A stretch of DNA of 64,000 bases from Numida meleagris. Lineage: Eukaryota > Chordata > Aves > Galliformes > Numididae. The position numbers were made by a program, and so were the translations under genes. Position 1 is the first letter of the stretch, and each line of letters starts with the position of its first letter. Positions 12,240 through 24,898 of this stretch are shown here, one piece after another. The notes beneath the pieces are model-generated. The model made no database searches. It saw only the letters and a program-made list of their open reading frames with translations, and was not told the origin of the DNA. Where the stretch lies: the NCBI RefSeq assembly GCF_002078875.1, contig NC_034410.1, positions 79,391,104 through 79,455,103 on the forward strand, written 5' to 3'.

Positions 12240-14000
12240 AACCATCAAGATACAGACGCTAGAGTAGAAAGATCTCCTGTCCAGTGATCTAGCCTGCAGA
12301 ACAGATATGCTTCCGCTTTTCATTGCTTGTGGCAAAGCAAACCTATATCACAGACTGATAAGGAGACCCTCTCAATCACAATTAACAGTATACTAAGATC
12401 TGTCTGCCTACGTAGAATTCTTTCTATTTCCAAACACGGCAGTTCAGAAAAATGCAACACAAATGCAAAGGAAACACAAACAAATTAGGAGAAAAATAAA
12501 GCCGAAAATCGAAAACAAAAATTAAACAAATCCTGCGAAGATTTAGAACGGAAACAAGCAAGGAAAGGAGATTGTGATAATGCTACTACATAGCTATTAC
12601 AGGAGTTCAACCAGACAGTGCTGTGTCAATCTAGAACTCCAGAACTCCAGAACTCCAGCATACTCTGTCATCTGTAATGCTTAAACTAACTAGATTGAGC
12701 TTATTGGTTGCTCTTTATTAGGACAAAAAAGAACTTTCTCAATTTGATTCAGCCTGTCTAAGACGAGATACACTGACTCATGATATGTGCAATACAGATA
12801 GTCTACACCTTTAAGTGCTTCACACACAGGAAATAAATTATAGGTCTAAAATATATGACTCTTAATAATAACTTATTTCCAGTATTATTTCACATTTCCT
12901 AGTGTTTTATAGTATTAGAAAAATATTATACTTGCTAAGCAGCTGAGACTAGATCTAATTAACTAAATTACTCCTGTGCTGATAGGCTCTGGGAAAAATT
13001 AAGGTTGCCTATGATGCTTTATTTCCCCATATTTAAGAATTCTTTTTGTTCTAAACGCAGTCTTCACTTTGAATTCTCTGGCCATTATAGTATGTAATTG
13101 TTTTACGCTTTCCTCTTTTCAAATGTTTGTTTGAATTTCATATTACTTTTAAAAGATCATTCCATTTTTAAGGAAGGCTCATACTGACAGATATGATGAA
13201 AATGATTTCCTTAAGGGCATGATAAAGTCACCCAAAATAGACAAGGAAAAATAATTTGTTGCTGGCAATGAAATTAAAGTCATTTAATTATATTTTTGAT
13301 CTTCCATTAGATTCTACTGATGAGAACCCTACAGCTTTACGTATTTTAAAAATAAAGTTTTAATGCCAGGAGAAAAAAGAAGTCCAAGAAGTAAGATAAG
13401 TGAGAGCACTGTGGAGGAGGAAGCAGGGATTAAGTACATGGCCATGCTTGCCCAAGGGTGCAATTAAAGGAAAATACAAATAAAAATACATCTGAGACAA
13501 CACACAGTTCAACAAAAGCAGTTCCTAGCATCGTAGCTCCAGTTTCAAACTTTTCAGAGGCTTAAGCAATAAAAATCAGTCATTAAAACACATTGTGCTG
13601 CAGTTTTCTGGTCTCACATGTGCAAGCAAAAGTGATTGTTCTGAATTTGTTCCCAGAGATGTCTCCCCAAATCCGTCCTATCTCAGCGAGAGCCTGAGGT
13701 GTGCCTATCACCAGAGCTTTGGCCACAGCATGAGTACTGCCCACTGCTCAGCACAGGAAGGCTGCATTCCTCCTGCCGGGGCTCAGGCTCCTGCACTGAC
13801 ATTGCTTCACCCAAGTGGCAAGGACCAAGAGAGACCAAACAGTCTGTCAGTGAATGGTTGCTGTCCTCAGACTGTGGGATTTATAAATCACTCACCCTTT
13901 TAATGAAGCGTGCCCTTCCAATAAAAACCTAATCTTTCCCTTAGTCACAGAGGTGTCCGTTTGTAGACTAATACAACAAAGCTCACCTATCAGTCTCATG
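12240..14000. other. Intron 1 unique DNA between CR1 and mariner
   Basis: AT-rich unique sequence with the AGAACTCC triplet noted separately. Open frames near 13595-13932 overlap each other in two frames and resemble no family I know. No gene supported. Confidence 0.6.
12601..12658. repeat. AGAACTCC x3 tandem repeat with inverted half
   Basis: Three perfect 8-bp copies of AGAACTCC run from 12633 to 12656. The inverted form AGGAGTTC lies at 12601-12608, so one repeat unit could pair with it across about 24 bases. It is probably simple slippage. Confidence 0.75.
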
Positions 14001-15300
14001 GTTGCTCCAAAAGTAATGCCTCCTATTTTATGCTGTTGGTCCATGACACTAGAGGCAGACGGTGGTGGTATGGCAGCAGAGGTTGAATCTTCCTGCCAAT
14101 ATTCCGTTCCATTTTGTTGCTGTGTGACAGATGGCAGCAGAGAGGCAGTCTGACAAAATGCATATGACACGGAAGTGCGTAAGAAGCAAAGGTGTGTCAC
14201 TGAATTCCTCCATGTGGAAAAAATGGCACTCATTGACACTTGCTGAATGTTTATGATAGAGACCAAATAGTGGATGTGAGCACAGCGAGGCAGTGGTGTC
14301 ATGTTTCAGCAGTGGTGACAGTGATGTGAAAGACAAGCCACATTCTGGACAGCCATGCACTGCTGTCACACCACAAAATGAAGAGTGTCTCAACCAGCTC
14401 ATCCACACTGGTCAGTGGATGATGACAAGGAACTGTGTATGGAGCTGAAAACTGGCTTCAGTGTGTCCAAAGCAATGATGACAATGTTGGAATATCACAA
14501 AGTTTGCGCTAAATGGGTCCTATAAATGCTCAAACAGGAACAGAAAGAAAGCTGTATGCAAGTTTGTCAGGACCTACTGAACCAATACAATGCTGAAAGT
14601 GATGATTTCCTGGACTGTATCATTACTGGTGATGAGATGTGGTGTCACTACTACCAGCCAGAGTCATAATGGCAGTCCACTGTGTGGTGACGTGTGAATT
14701 CCCCATCGAAGAAAAAGTTCAAGACACAACCCCCAGTGGGTAAAGTGATGTGTGCTGTCTTTTGCAACAGATAAGTATTGATCCTTCTGGATTTCCTAAA
14801 ACCCATTCAAACCATCAACTCTGACCTCTACACTAAGCTGAAGGATCAAACTTCCACTGTCGGGCCAGAGAAGAAGACAAACATCTCTGGCAACATAATA
14901 ACATCATCAGGCCCCACACAAGTTTGAAGGCCATGGAGCACATTGCCCACCTTGGCTAGGCTAGGCTGTCCTATCACACTGGATTTTACATCAACTTCTA
15001 CTTGTTTGGGCCAATAAAAGATGAGGGAAATGTTTCCCATGAGAGGAAACACTTTCCTAGTAACAATGTCATGACAGCAGCTGTGAAACAGTGGGTCACC
15101 TCCATTGGTGCAGATTTTTATAAGCACGGCATGCAGGCTCTTGTTCATTGCTGGCAAAAATGCTTAGCTAGGGGTGATGACTATGCTGAAAAATACATTT
15201 CTGTAGCTGAGAATTTGCTCTATCAAATAGTGTTATTGTGCTTTTTGTATCTATTGTAGTTTCCATGGTAACAAATAGGAGGCATTACACTTGGAGCAAC
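14001..15300 (+). mobile_element. Mariner DNA transposon (Galluhop-like), inactive
   Basis: This 1.3-kb element has matching ~28-bp terminal inverted repeats. The left end begins GTTGCTCCAAAAGTAATGCC (14001) and the right end is its near-complement, ending GGAGCAAC at 15300 (two central mismatches). The interior carries a decayed mariner transposase on the plus strand. The ends and body match the chicken Galluhop/Mariner1_GG family as I remember it. No clear TA duplication remains: the left flank is ...CTCATG and the right flank ATACAT. Either the left TA has mutated or the outer bases are off by one to three. Confidence 0.9.
14300..15215 (+). pseudogene. Degenerate mariner transposase
   Basis: Transposase-like text is readable in pieces: a DVKDKPHSGQPCTAVTP-like linker (about 14320), the first catalytic aspartate in ITGDEMWCHYYQPES (GAT at 14631-14633), and near the C-terminus LFGPIKDEG followed by a helix-rich tail (about 15003-15210). 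It is dead by several independent lesions: a TAA stop at 14667-14669 right after the first DDD segment, the second catalytic aspartate of the HDNARPH motif replaced by Asn (AAT, 14897-14899) in a different frame, and erosion of the third aspartate region. The family is cut-and-paste D,D34D transposases acting on the terminal repeats. Confidence 0.85.
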
Positions 15301-18300
15301 ATACATATGTCTGTTCTTTTTAGGGACAGAAGAAACCACCAGAACAGGAACTGTGTAAATTCATCCCACTACAATTTCATTTACAGTGAAAGCCGGGATG
15401 GAAGCATACATGGGGTGAGTTTTAAATGAGCAAGGAATAATACTGCAGCTTGCGCATGTTTATAACACTTAGGAACCACAGACATGCTAGGGAGCCTGAC
15501 AGAGCTACCTGTATCAGTTCCCAAAACAAAATAAAATACACAGACAAGCCCTAGAGAAAACCTTTAAAAAGCTGCCAAATCCCAGCATTTGGGTTGATGT
15601 CTGCTGCAGTTAATGAAAACAGTGCTTTAATAAGCACCGCAAAGTCTGGCCTAATAGCTGTATCGCAGGACTTTGGAGATACCACCCACGTCTTCGGTGT
15701 GTGGCAAAGACCACACTACAAGCTGGTGCCATGGAGGACAATTCCACCAGCTTCACTCGCATTAGTGAACAGGAGTGAAATGGGAGAGGAGCCAATGCTA
15801 TGTAATTATTTGCCTCATCTGCTGAAATACACCTTAAAGAAAAACACAAGTTCTTTGTGGTTAAATGCAAGAAAGCAGAGAAAGTACTTATTCCAGTATG
15901 TTAGCCTAGGCCAGGATGGCGGAACTTTTTCCTTTCACAGTGACGTCTGACAGAGGAAAAAAAAAGAAGCTCAGATGAAGAAAAAATGTGATAAAGGCAA
16001 TACAAATGTAGGCTTTTGGATGCAAACGCTTAGCCTCCAGCATCTGAGCCAAAACTACCCACCAGTCTCTCAGTGACTAAAATCAAGGCTGTGAGACAAT
16101 GGCTGCTCAAGTGATCTGCAGTGAAAGCAGCAAAAAACTGGTGCAAAGCATTCAGTGACCAACCCTCTAGTCCCATTCTCACAATTACCTTCGTCTTTTT
16201 CCTCCATTACTCGCTCAGTTGCATTGTTTTTTTTGCCCACTTACCAAGCACTGAACTATTACTCAAATTCCATTTTGAGTAAACAAAAAGAAGATACTGA
16301 GGTAACCATCACATTGCTTACGCTTATCTGAAATGCTACCCAGTGCCTTCATATATGACGAATGTGATACAAAGCAGCCTGATTTAAAGAGGAAGAACAA
16401 AAAAAGAAAAAAAAGATAACCACTATTTCTATGTTAATAATGCTTGCACACAATGGCAAAAATAAAAAGGCTCACCTGTGGGAATACACTGGCAAGAAAA
16501 TGAAGCCAAGAGCATTTCTAAGTGGGCTGACATCACCATTAGCACTGCATCCTCTGCATGTTCTGGGCAAACATGCACTCTCTCTGCGCTCTTTCTCCTA
16601 CTGCCAGCTGGGTTTTTGCAAGGACACAACAATTCTCATCTTGCTGCCTGTGACTGGTGCCACAATGCCATCCTGAGCTCTCCAGCAAAACTCTGAAGTC
16701 TGGAAATGTGATGTTTGATAGGTTTCATTAATACTGAATAACTACAGCAGTGTTGATCATGTTTATTAACAGCAGACCAACGAAAAGCATTGAGAAGGTA
16801 GTTTGTTTCTAGATGGGTCAAAGACTACAGTCACTGTTACACAAACCAGAGGCATGCTCAGAAATTCCCAGTTAAGGCACGCCTTCTCAAGTTACCAGGG
16901 CTGTACAGATTTCAGTGTGGCTGTCCTTTCTTAATCTTTTCTTATCAATAATTACTAACAATAAGGTTGTTTAAATAAACAAATAAAAAGTTTATTGCCT
17001 AGCAACACTTATAAATTCTCCTGCAGCGATTAGCATCATCAATTTTGAGATACAACTACGATGTGCATTTGCAGTGAATTGATGATTAAACGTACACTAG
17101 ACTGTACTTTTTGTGCACAGACTTTTTAACCTCACTACCACCTACTGAAAATCCCTCTCCTGAGGGCTGCAGACAGTAGATTAGGGCTCTGCTATAGTAA
17201 AATGCTTCCTTTATTGTCTTTTTATGGGATACAGAAGAAGAAACAGAGAAAATAGTAGTATATCTTTCACTACATATAGACACATTGTGAAATTTGTATT
17301 TACTGTGCTAATTTCTAGTTTTATATCTGCTTACAAGCTCGTGGGCATTTCAGTGAAAAAATCCCTGACATTACTATAGAATAGTATACCTACTGAAGCT
17401 TTTATCAATGAAGAACACTCTTGAAAAAGATTTCATCTGATGTGCAGATGGGGGAGAGTTATGTTCAAGGTGATTAACTGCTTAAATACACCCATCTATG
17501 CAAAACATTAGCATACATAACCAGGAGCCGACAGATCATTGTTTCTCATTTAATAAGAATGCTCTAGAACCATGATGCTGAAGTTCACTTCACCCGTTAC
17601 TGAAAACATTTCATCTTTTCTGAAACAGACCCTACAAAAACACACCAGCAGTGGTAGCGAGGGAGTTTAGCTATCCACAGAATCAAACCAACAGTCTGTC
17701 TCTGTGGCCTCAATGCTCCCTGTCAAGTTTCTTTGCCCTCAGAGAATGGCTTTGTGATCCTGTCATGCTGACCTTACATCATATTTCCAGGGGTGGGGAG
17801 GTTGCAGGCTGCATCCACATCCAATGCCCACTGTTCCTACATATTTAAAGCCCAGATCTGCTCAGACACTTGAGAGACACAATTTGCTCACACTGGATTG
17901 ACCAGTCTAGAACATAAAAAACAAGAAACTGTCTCCTTTTATTTAAAATTATTCCTTAAGTCCCAATTCTGTAGAAAAAAAATAGAAAAACAGAAGGAGC
18001 CAGCCCAAGAACTACAGGGCTGACCAGTTACTATCTATAGCCAGATCAAATGTCCTACAAGGCTGAACAGTTTATTTCTGTGAGAGCCTGCACTCATATG
18101 CAAAAAATGAAGATACTAATACATTCCTTCCTCCTTTAATCATCTTCTTAATTAGCATTTATAATTTGTTCTTAATTCACACTCTTATCACACAGTAGGA
18201 AAATCACATGTATCAGTATATCAAAAAACATTAATGAAGCAAATATGCAGTGTCAGTGAGATAAAGAAATACCCAGCTTTAACACAATAGTATTAACTGT

Positions 18301-19587
18301 GTTCTGATCCCATATTTGTGGGATGTCACAGTTCCTTTTACTAGGAAATCCCACTGCCTCAAATGATTTTCCTGGTGACAATTTACTTCACAAAATTTCT
18401 TATAAAAAAAATAATTTTGCTTTCAGTTTTAAGATATTCTGTCACTTCCAATGACACAAGAATAAAATATTTCTTTGTTTGAACTGAAGCCAGTTTATTA
18501 AAAGGAAACCACAACTTTTGTTAGTTTACTTAAAATTAACAATAAAGTAAGTAAACCTAAGTAAAACTTAATTGTAAAGTAACAAATCCTACTCCAACCA
18601 TAACTCCAGTGTAAACGGGCTACATTAGTATAAAAACAGAAAGTCTAACTGAAAACAAAAAAACAACAGCAAAAAACCTGCAAATGCTAAGTTAACACAG
18701 ATAAATACACTTAGAACACCCAAGCTGAGAAGTAGGGCTCTGAAGTTTTAACTTGATTTATTAAGAACAGAAACGTTTTAATGCTTTTAAATGTCAGCAA
18801 AAGCCATTTGTACACTTAGTCTCCATTTAAAATTCCTTTCAATGTATCCTGTAGGCACATGCAGTATTTAATGGATTTTAAATCTAAAAACAAAAAGGGA
18901 TGTAGTATCAACCTAAGCATTTAACAGTTTCATGAAGTGCAAACCATGAAGAAATATCAATAAACTAAAATAAAGACATGCCAATATATCCCTAGAGAAT
19001 CAAATCAGAGGGGAAGGAGCCAAATACCCTCCACTTGTCATCACACACATTCAAATCAAATATTCAATTATACTGAATATTTTACTAATGTAATGCACTG
19101 GCTCAGCACACAGGAGACAGGCAAGAGTCTGGGTCATTATGGACTCTGCAGAGCAAAACCAAGACCTTGAATCACCCCAGGAACAGACTGGAAGCCATGG
19201 AAATGAGCTACACATTGTAAATAAGAAACACTACTAGGAGAGCAAAGGTACTTGCCACTGAGGAGGTTTAAATCCCACTCAGAGATAACCCTATGCAAAC
19301 ATGCCAGAGGCTGCTCTGCAAGTACTGATGGGGCATCACAGCAGCGACAGCAAGTTTGTACAAGCTGCAAATGCAACACAGCCTACAAAACCAATACAGG
19401 ATTCAAGACATACTGGCCTACTTTATAACATAAATTGCCATAGCCACACTAGAAATAGCACAAGCTACACATATATCAAATGTATATCAACAAGAGAATT
19501 TAGACATAGTCTTTTAACCAAGAGAAAGAGGATTTCCACTTCTGAAGCACTGGCTGATGACTTCTGAGCACACTTCAAACAAGGTTG

Positions 19588-19638
19588 TTAGAAAGTCTCT
19601 TTTCTTTACCAGCCAACAACTTCCCAGAGACTTTCTAA
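19588..19638. repeat. Perfect 13-bp inverted repeat (stem-loop capable)
   Basis: TTAGAAAGTCTCT (19588-19600) and its exact reverse complement AGAGACTTTCTAA (19626-19638) are separated by 25 bases. No flanking target duplication was noticed. It could be a hairpin, a small MITE-like remnant or chance. Confidence 0.8.
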
Positions 19639-22600
19639 GAAGTTATTATATTAGGTTTCTCTTTCCTTCTGACAGTTAAACTGAAAGAAAAACATCATTC
19701 TGTATGAAAATCATATTAAAATCTGGCAGCGCATGACTCCACAAGAAACAGGGGTGCCTGCCCTGTCTGCAAGCTGCCACCTGGGAATGCTGGATGAAAA
19801 GAGAAGAGGGAAAGGACAGCCTATAGTTTCCTCCTCCTCGTAGCTCAAAGAGAGAGATCTTGACCTCAGTGAGGTCAATGGAATTTTTGTGACTGACTCT
19901 GCAGAACCAGGCTTCCAGCCTGACAGCACCCAGCAAAGCTCAGTATCTCTGCATCATACTCCCCAGCTTGAATACAGCTGTGGAGCACCAGAACAGTCCT
20001 AGCAGCAGAACAGCACCTGGGAGAAGCCTGGGGCACCAGGAACAGCTGCATGGCACTGCCCTGGGCATCCTGGTCAGATCTGCAAAGGTACACTTCTTGT
20101 ATGCTTTCAGCAAGCCTTACAAAAAAACTGGAAGTACCACGTGTAGTAAGTGTATCTAAAAATAAAATTAGATTAAAAAAAGAAAAAACAGAAAAAAAAT
20201 AATGAAAAATGCAAGCAAACCTATCATCATACATCACCACCCAGACTCTGTATCATTTCCGATTCTAAAATGGGACAGAGAGGTCAAGGAAATCTGAGGA
20301 CGCAAGATCAAGTGGGAGCTGCCACACCACAGCCTCTTTGGTCACCCCTCTGAAATAGGAAGGTCAGTGGCATAGTGATAATTGGTGAAATTACCAGTGT
20401 GGAGCCAGCACTGCCTGGGCCAGGGCCCGGCAGCTGCTCACTTGACAGATGTTGGCACTGTTCTTCCCAACAAGAGACGAGAATGCTCGACCGTGAACAG
20501 ACCCAGCATCCTCTCCAAAGTGAATCCTGCATACAACTTAGGGAGCAAACTTCCTTCAGAGATGTCTCTTCTGCTGAGCCTGATGCAAATGGAACCCAAA
20601 CAAAGCCGCAGGGCAGGAAAAGCACTGGGTGCATTCCAATAAAACAGAAATGAAAGGGACTCATCTTCCTAGCTGAGTCACAGGTTCTCCACGCTGAATA
20701 CAGGAGCGCAGAAGGTAAGAAGGGAGCTGAAAGTTTTAAAGATGGCATTTCAAGTTGATGACAGTCAGACCTAGACCCTCAACAAGCAACACAGAACTCC
20801 AGGATGTCTGACAGACCCTCCAGAAAAAATTCTGCCTTTTATTTTGGGGTTAAATGAGAAAGTATGCCTAGTTTCCCCTACTTTCTGCATAAAACTTTGT
20901 TTACAGCATTGTTTGTTATTTTTGAAGTATAAGCCTAGGCAAAATCATGCATAAAAACTCCTTCCTCCCTCCCATCTCCTTTCATAGTACCAATTGCTGC
21001 AAATAATTGTTTTACATATACAAAATAACTTTCTTTGTACCCTCACAAAATTCTACCTTCAAGAGGTTCATCTTTGCTGTCACAAAGTGAGGTCACTTAT
21101 GTCACGTCATTACAAGAACTCTGCTTCAATATTTTCACAGCCCCTATCATCTTATCACAACAGGCCATGTCAAATCTTAAGCAAGTGAGGTAACAGCCTG
21201 GCGATATAGTACTGCTACATGGTTCCGGTACCTGCAGAACTAAATGAAAACACTGCTAGCATTCATTACACTAACCTACCTTTTGTTTTCAGTGTCTTAC
21301 CAGGACCCAGAGAAAACACTTCCGCTGGCTCCCCAGCAAACCTGGGTGCGCCACAGTATGTGTGGCTAATTGCATGCACTGAGCATGAATCATTAACCCA
21401 GTGCTGGGGCAGGAAGGCAAGGAATGACCAGCCCTCACCCCACAGCTCACTCACAAGCCTGTCTCATTCTGAGTCCTCTACAGTGCTTTAAATAAAGAAA
21501 AGATGAGAGACATCCACTGAAACGGGCCTGGGCCAGTTGATCCCTGTTGCTCTACAGAAGGATGTGAGGAACACTGCCAGTTCTGATGCAGACTGCTGTG
21601 GACTTCCAAGCAAGTTTGGCCTCACAATTCCAGCATGCAAGATGAGCCACAGAAGGCTGGCTGCATTCAGGAAAACTGCCAGACTAAACCGCTTTCCTAC
21701 CCACCTTGACCTTGTAAACTACTATATGCCAAGAACATTCCTATGCAACTTCAAAAGGTGTAAGAGAACTGTAACAATCTTGATGTCATCACTGCCTTTT
21801 CAGATCTAGGGAGAGAGACACTGGAGGCATTTGCAATCCATGAAGTCCCTTGGAGACAATACAGCACATATCAAAGCCTCACAGCACGATGTGCTGTGTT
21901 TGACAGAGCAGTTGGTCTTTCAGGTTCATAAACATGGGAAGAGAGTACAGTGAAGTTCTGCCTGCCTATGAGTGTCAAAACCTGCATCCCCTGCTATTGG
22001 GCATCATACATCTTGGCTTTTGTACAAGACAGCATAAAAATTCCTGGAAGCAGATGCCTCCTGACATACACCAACAGCATCAGCTTGACATAAGCAGCGA
22101 CAAAAAGTCCACCTCAAGTGCATCAAACACACACAAATCAAAATACTACTTGCAAGCAGTCCTATCTTTGTCAGTGTGCAAAGACTTATTAATGCATCAA
22201 CCTTACTCCAAATGCGGCCACACAGCTGTTAAAAGCAAAGTTTACAACAGGCTTCCGTGATCGCAGGATTGAGATCCGTAGAAAGGGGGTAGGAAGAGAA
22301 AAGTGAGAATTTCATTTCACCTCTGCTGCTTCTCTCAAAATAAATAATGAATTAAAAGCTTAATCTTTCACTGAATAGCTGGCATGTTGACAGTCTTGGC
22401 AAATGACAGTCAAATTAAACATATATGAATGGTGTCACATAACAAGTCTAACCACTTATTTTTAAACTTGGAAGAGTCTGAACAATTGAAAGTATCTGGG
22501 TTGGGCTTACAAAGTAATTCCACACACCCTTTCCACGCAGTTAGTCTTCATAGCTGGTAGTAGTATATGGCACTGGAAAGAGATAAGAAAACTAAAACAA

Positions 22601-23136
22601 AGAAAGGAACACTTCCTACACTCACGGTATTCATGAGAAAACAGCATGTAGCATATTACTGGTTTTAACTTCTGCTGGAAAAAAATGAAGTACTGGGAAA
22701 AACGAAGTATATAATTCCAATGTAAAGAATTAGTGCTAGCATAAAAATGCTTCAAAAAAATAAGATACTCTAACCTGTTAGCGGTCTCTCCCTTCAATCA
22801 GCAAACACGATCTTGGGTCAAACAGACAAGAAGTAGGCTTTTACATTTTAATTATGTATTTATGCATAAAAAGAGAATTTCTAATAATCCATAAACATCC
22901 TCACAGTTGAAAGAAGAAAAAACATAACGTTAGCAGAAACCTTACTCTGGCTTCATTTGTTTCTGCTTCAGCCAGACAGAAAAGAAGCCACAGACATACA
23001 TAGACCAAACACAGCAATGTATTTCAAAGTATTTTGCTAGCTATTTTCCATATACAAATTATGACTGTTGGGGGTGGGTATCCTAAAGGATGTGCACAGA
23101 GGCCTGCATGTCTAAGTGGAAAGGCAAGTCTTCCAC

Positions 23137-23155
23137 CTGCCTGTCTGACAGGCAG
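23137..23155. repeat. 19-bp near-perfect palindrome CTGCCTGTC-T-GACAGGCAG
   Basis: Two 9-bp arms are exact reverse complements around one central T. The core CTGTCTGACAG contains inverted TGACAG-type half-sites similar to TALE homeodomain (MEIS/TGIF) motifs and a SMAD-like GTCTGAC. Binding is only inferred. It lies in a locally GC-richer patch of intron 1. Confidence 0.75.
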
Positions 23156-23941
23156 TAGCCAGGCCACATTCAGGCTGATGGGCTTGTACCGTCCCCCAGG
23201 TGAGGTGACAGCAGCACAGGGCTGGGATGAGCGGTATCTTCCTGCTGCTCCTTTCTTCTCACTCTTCTCCTCCTCACCCTTCTCCCGCATTCCATTGTGG
23301 CTCCTCCTCTGCACGCTGCCAGTCCTTTCAGGGCTCTACCAGCGCTGCGATAGAGCATCTCCTGCTACGCCTGCCCCACCATTCTCTCATTGCTGCACGT
23401 CTGCCATTTCTTATATAGAACAGGATTTCACTGTCCCTGCTAAAGGATTCCTCCATAACCCAAGCAGATCCCTCCACTTCTTTGAGCTCATCCAGTTTCT
23501 ACTTCTCTGGAAATACAAATATTAACCAAAGTGTTCAGACACTGTGGGAGCAGAAAGCTTAGCAAGTTGTAAACAGAGAAGACGACAGAAACAAGGTTTC
23601 TTGATGATGCATCCAGTGACCAACAGGTCAATTTGCTGCATGTGGGCTGAAATGACTCACAAGCAGACCAAGTGGCAGGCTATGTTTGAATAGGCATGTG
23701 CCAGATAATCCAGTCGCTACTGTAGAAAAACACAGACCTGCTGTAGCAGCTGAACCCAGCATGAGCAGTCCCCACTAAAACCCACGTTCATACCAAGACC
23801 AGGAATGCTACGCAGTAAAAATAATGCACATCTCTTACAGCCAGCTCATCTCCTAGGGAGTCACCCAGTCCACCTTGATTCCATGCCAAGGGTGGTATGT
23901 ACTTTATGAAAGCACAGACAAGTCAGTTATGACTCTTTATT

Positions 23942-24898
23942 AGAATTGCTTTTTGATATCTTCATTAATGACATCGACAGTGGGGTCAAGTGCACCTCAG
24001 CAAGTCTGCAGATGACACCAAGCAGTGGGGTGTGGTTGACATGCCTGAGGGATGGCATGCCATCCAGAGGGACCTAGACAGGCTTGAGCAGTGGGCCCAG
24101 GAGAACCTCATGAGATTCAACAAATCCAAGCACAAGGTCTTGTTCCTGGGTCAAGGTAATCTCCGCTACCAATGCAAGCTGGGGGATGAAAGGACTGAGC
24201 GCAGCCCTGTTGAAACCCCACCTGCCTGGGGGGGTACAGGTGGATGGGAAGCAGGACATGAGCCAGCAATGTGCCCTCACAGCCCAGAAAGCTAATCATA
24301 TCCTGAGCTGCATCAAAAGAAGCGTGGCCAGCAGGGCAATGGTGGCAATCCTGCCCCTCTGCTCTGCACTGGTGAGGCCTCACCTGGAGTACTGTGTCCT
24401 GATGTGGAGTCCTCAGTACAGGAGAGACATGGACCAGATGGAGCATGACCAAAAGAGGGCCACAAAAATGATCCAAGGGATGGAACACCTCTCCTATTAA
24501 GATGGACTGAAAGAGCTGGGGCTGTTCAGCCTGGAGAAGAGAAGGCTCTGGGGAGACCTGATAGCGGCCCTTCAGTATCTACAGGGGAGCTACAGGAAAG
24601 AAGGGGACAGACTTTTTAGCAGGTCTGTGGTGATAGGACAAGGGGAAGTCATTTCAAATATAAAAAGGGTAGATTTAGATCAGATATAAGGAAAAAGTCT
24701 TTTACAGTGAGGGGGTGAGGCACTGGGACAGGCTCCCTAGAGATGTGGAGCATGCCCCAACCTTGGAGACATTCAAGGCCAGGCTCTGAGCAACCTGATC
24801 TAGCTGCGGATGTCTCTGTTCACTGCAGGGGAGTTAGACTATATGGACTACACCATTAAAGGTCCCTTCCAACTCTAACGATTCTAGGACTCTATGAA
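23942..24898 (+). mobile_element. CR1 LINE, ~0.96-kb 5'-truncated copy
   Basis: Plus orientation. It starts in the RT domain (ATCTTCATTAATGACATCGA-like block) and runs through the catalytic motif, here SADD instead of FADD (24005-24016), the RDLDRLEQWAQENLMRFNKS segment (about 24070-24125), the CTGTTCAGCCTGGAGAAGAG block (about 24520) and the 3' end GGTCCCTTCCAACTC...ATTCTAGGACTCTATGA. The frame stays open for about 100 codons from 23990, so this copy is less decayed than the one at 10.5 kb. The Phe-to-Ser change and truncation still make it inactive. Confidence 0.92.

Larger units (their letters stand above)
15301..23941. other. Intron 1 unique DNA, mariner to second CR1
   Basis: AT-rich sequence with GC-richer patches at about 20.3-20.7 and 23.05-23.4 kb. 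Overlapping open frames occur on both strands in these patches (for example 163 codons at 23034-23525 plus). They show no recognisable domain, signal peptide or splice-supported structure. No gene supported. Confidence 0.6.

Noticed and set aside
13892..14408. Two minus-strand frames of 119-136 codons
   Set aside because: They overlap each other and the left end of the mariner element; the transposase is on the other strand.
20308..20748. 146-codon minus-strand frame with overlapping plus-strand frames
   Set aside because: No motif or splice support; locally higher G+C explains open frames on both strands.
23034..23525. 163-codon plus-strand frame
   Set aside because: GC-richer intron patch with overlapping frames on both strands, no domain, and a sequence unlike any family I recognise.
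24117..24488. 123-codon minus-strand frame
   Set aside because: Antisense to the CR1 copy at 23.94-24.9 kb.
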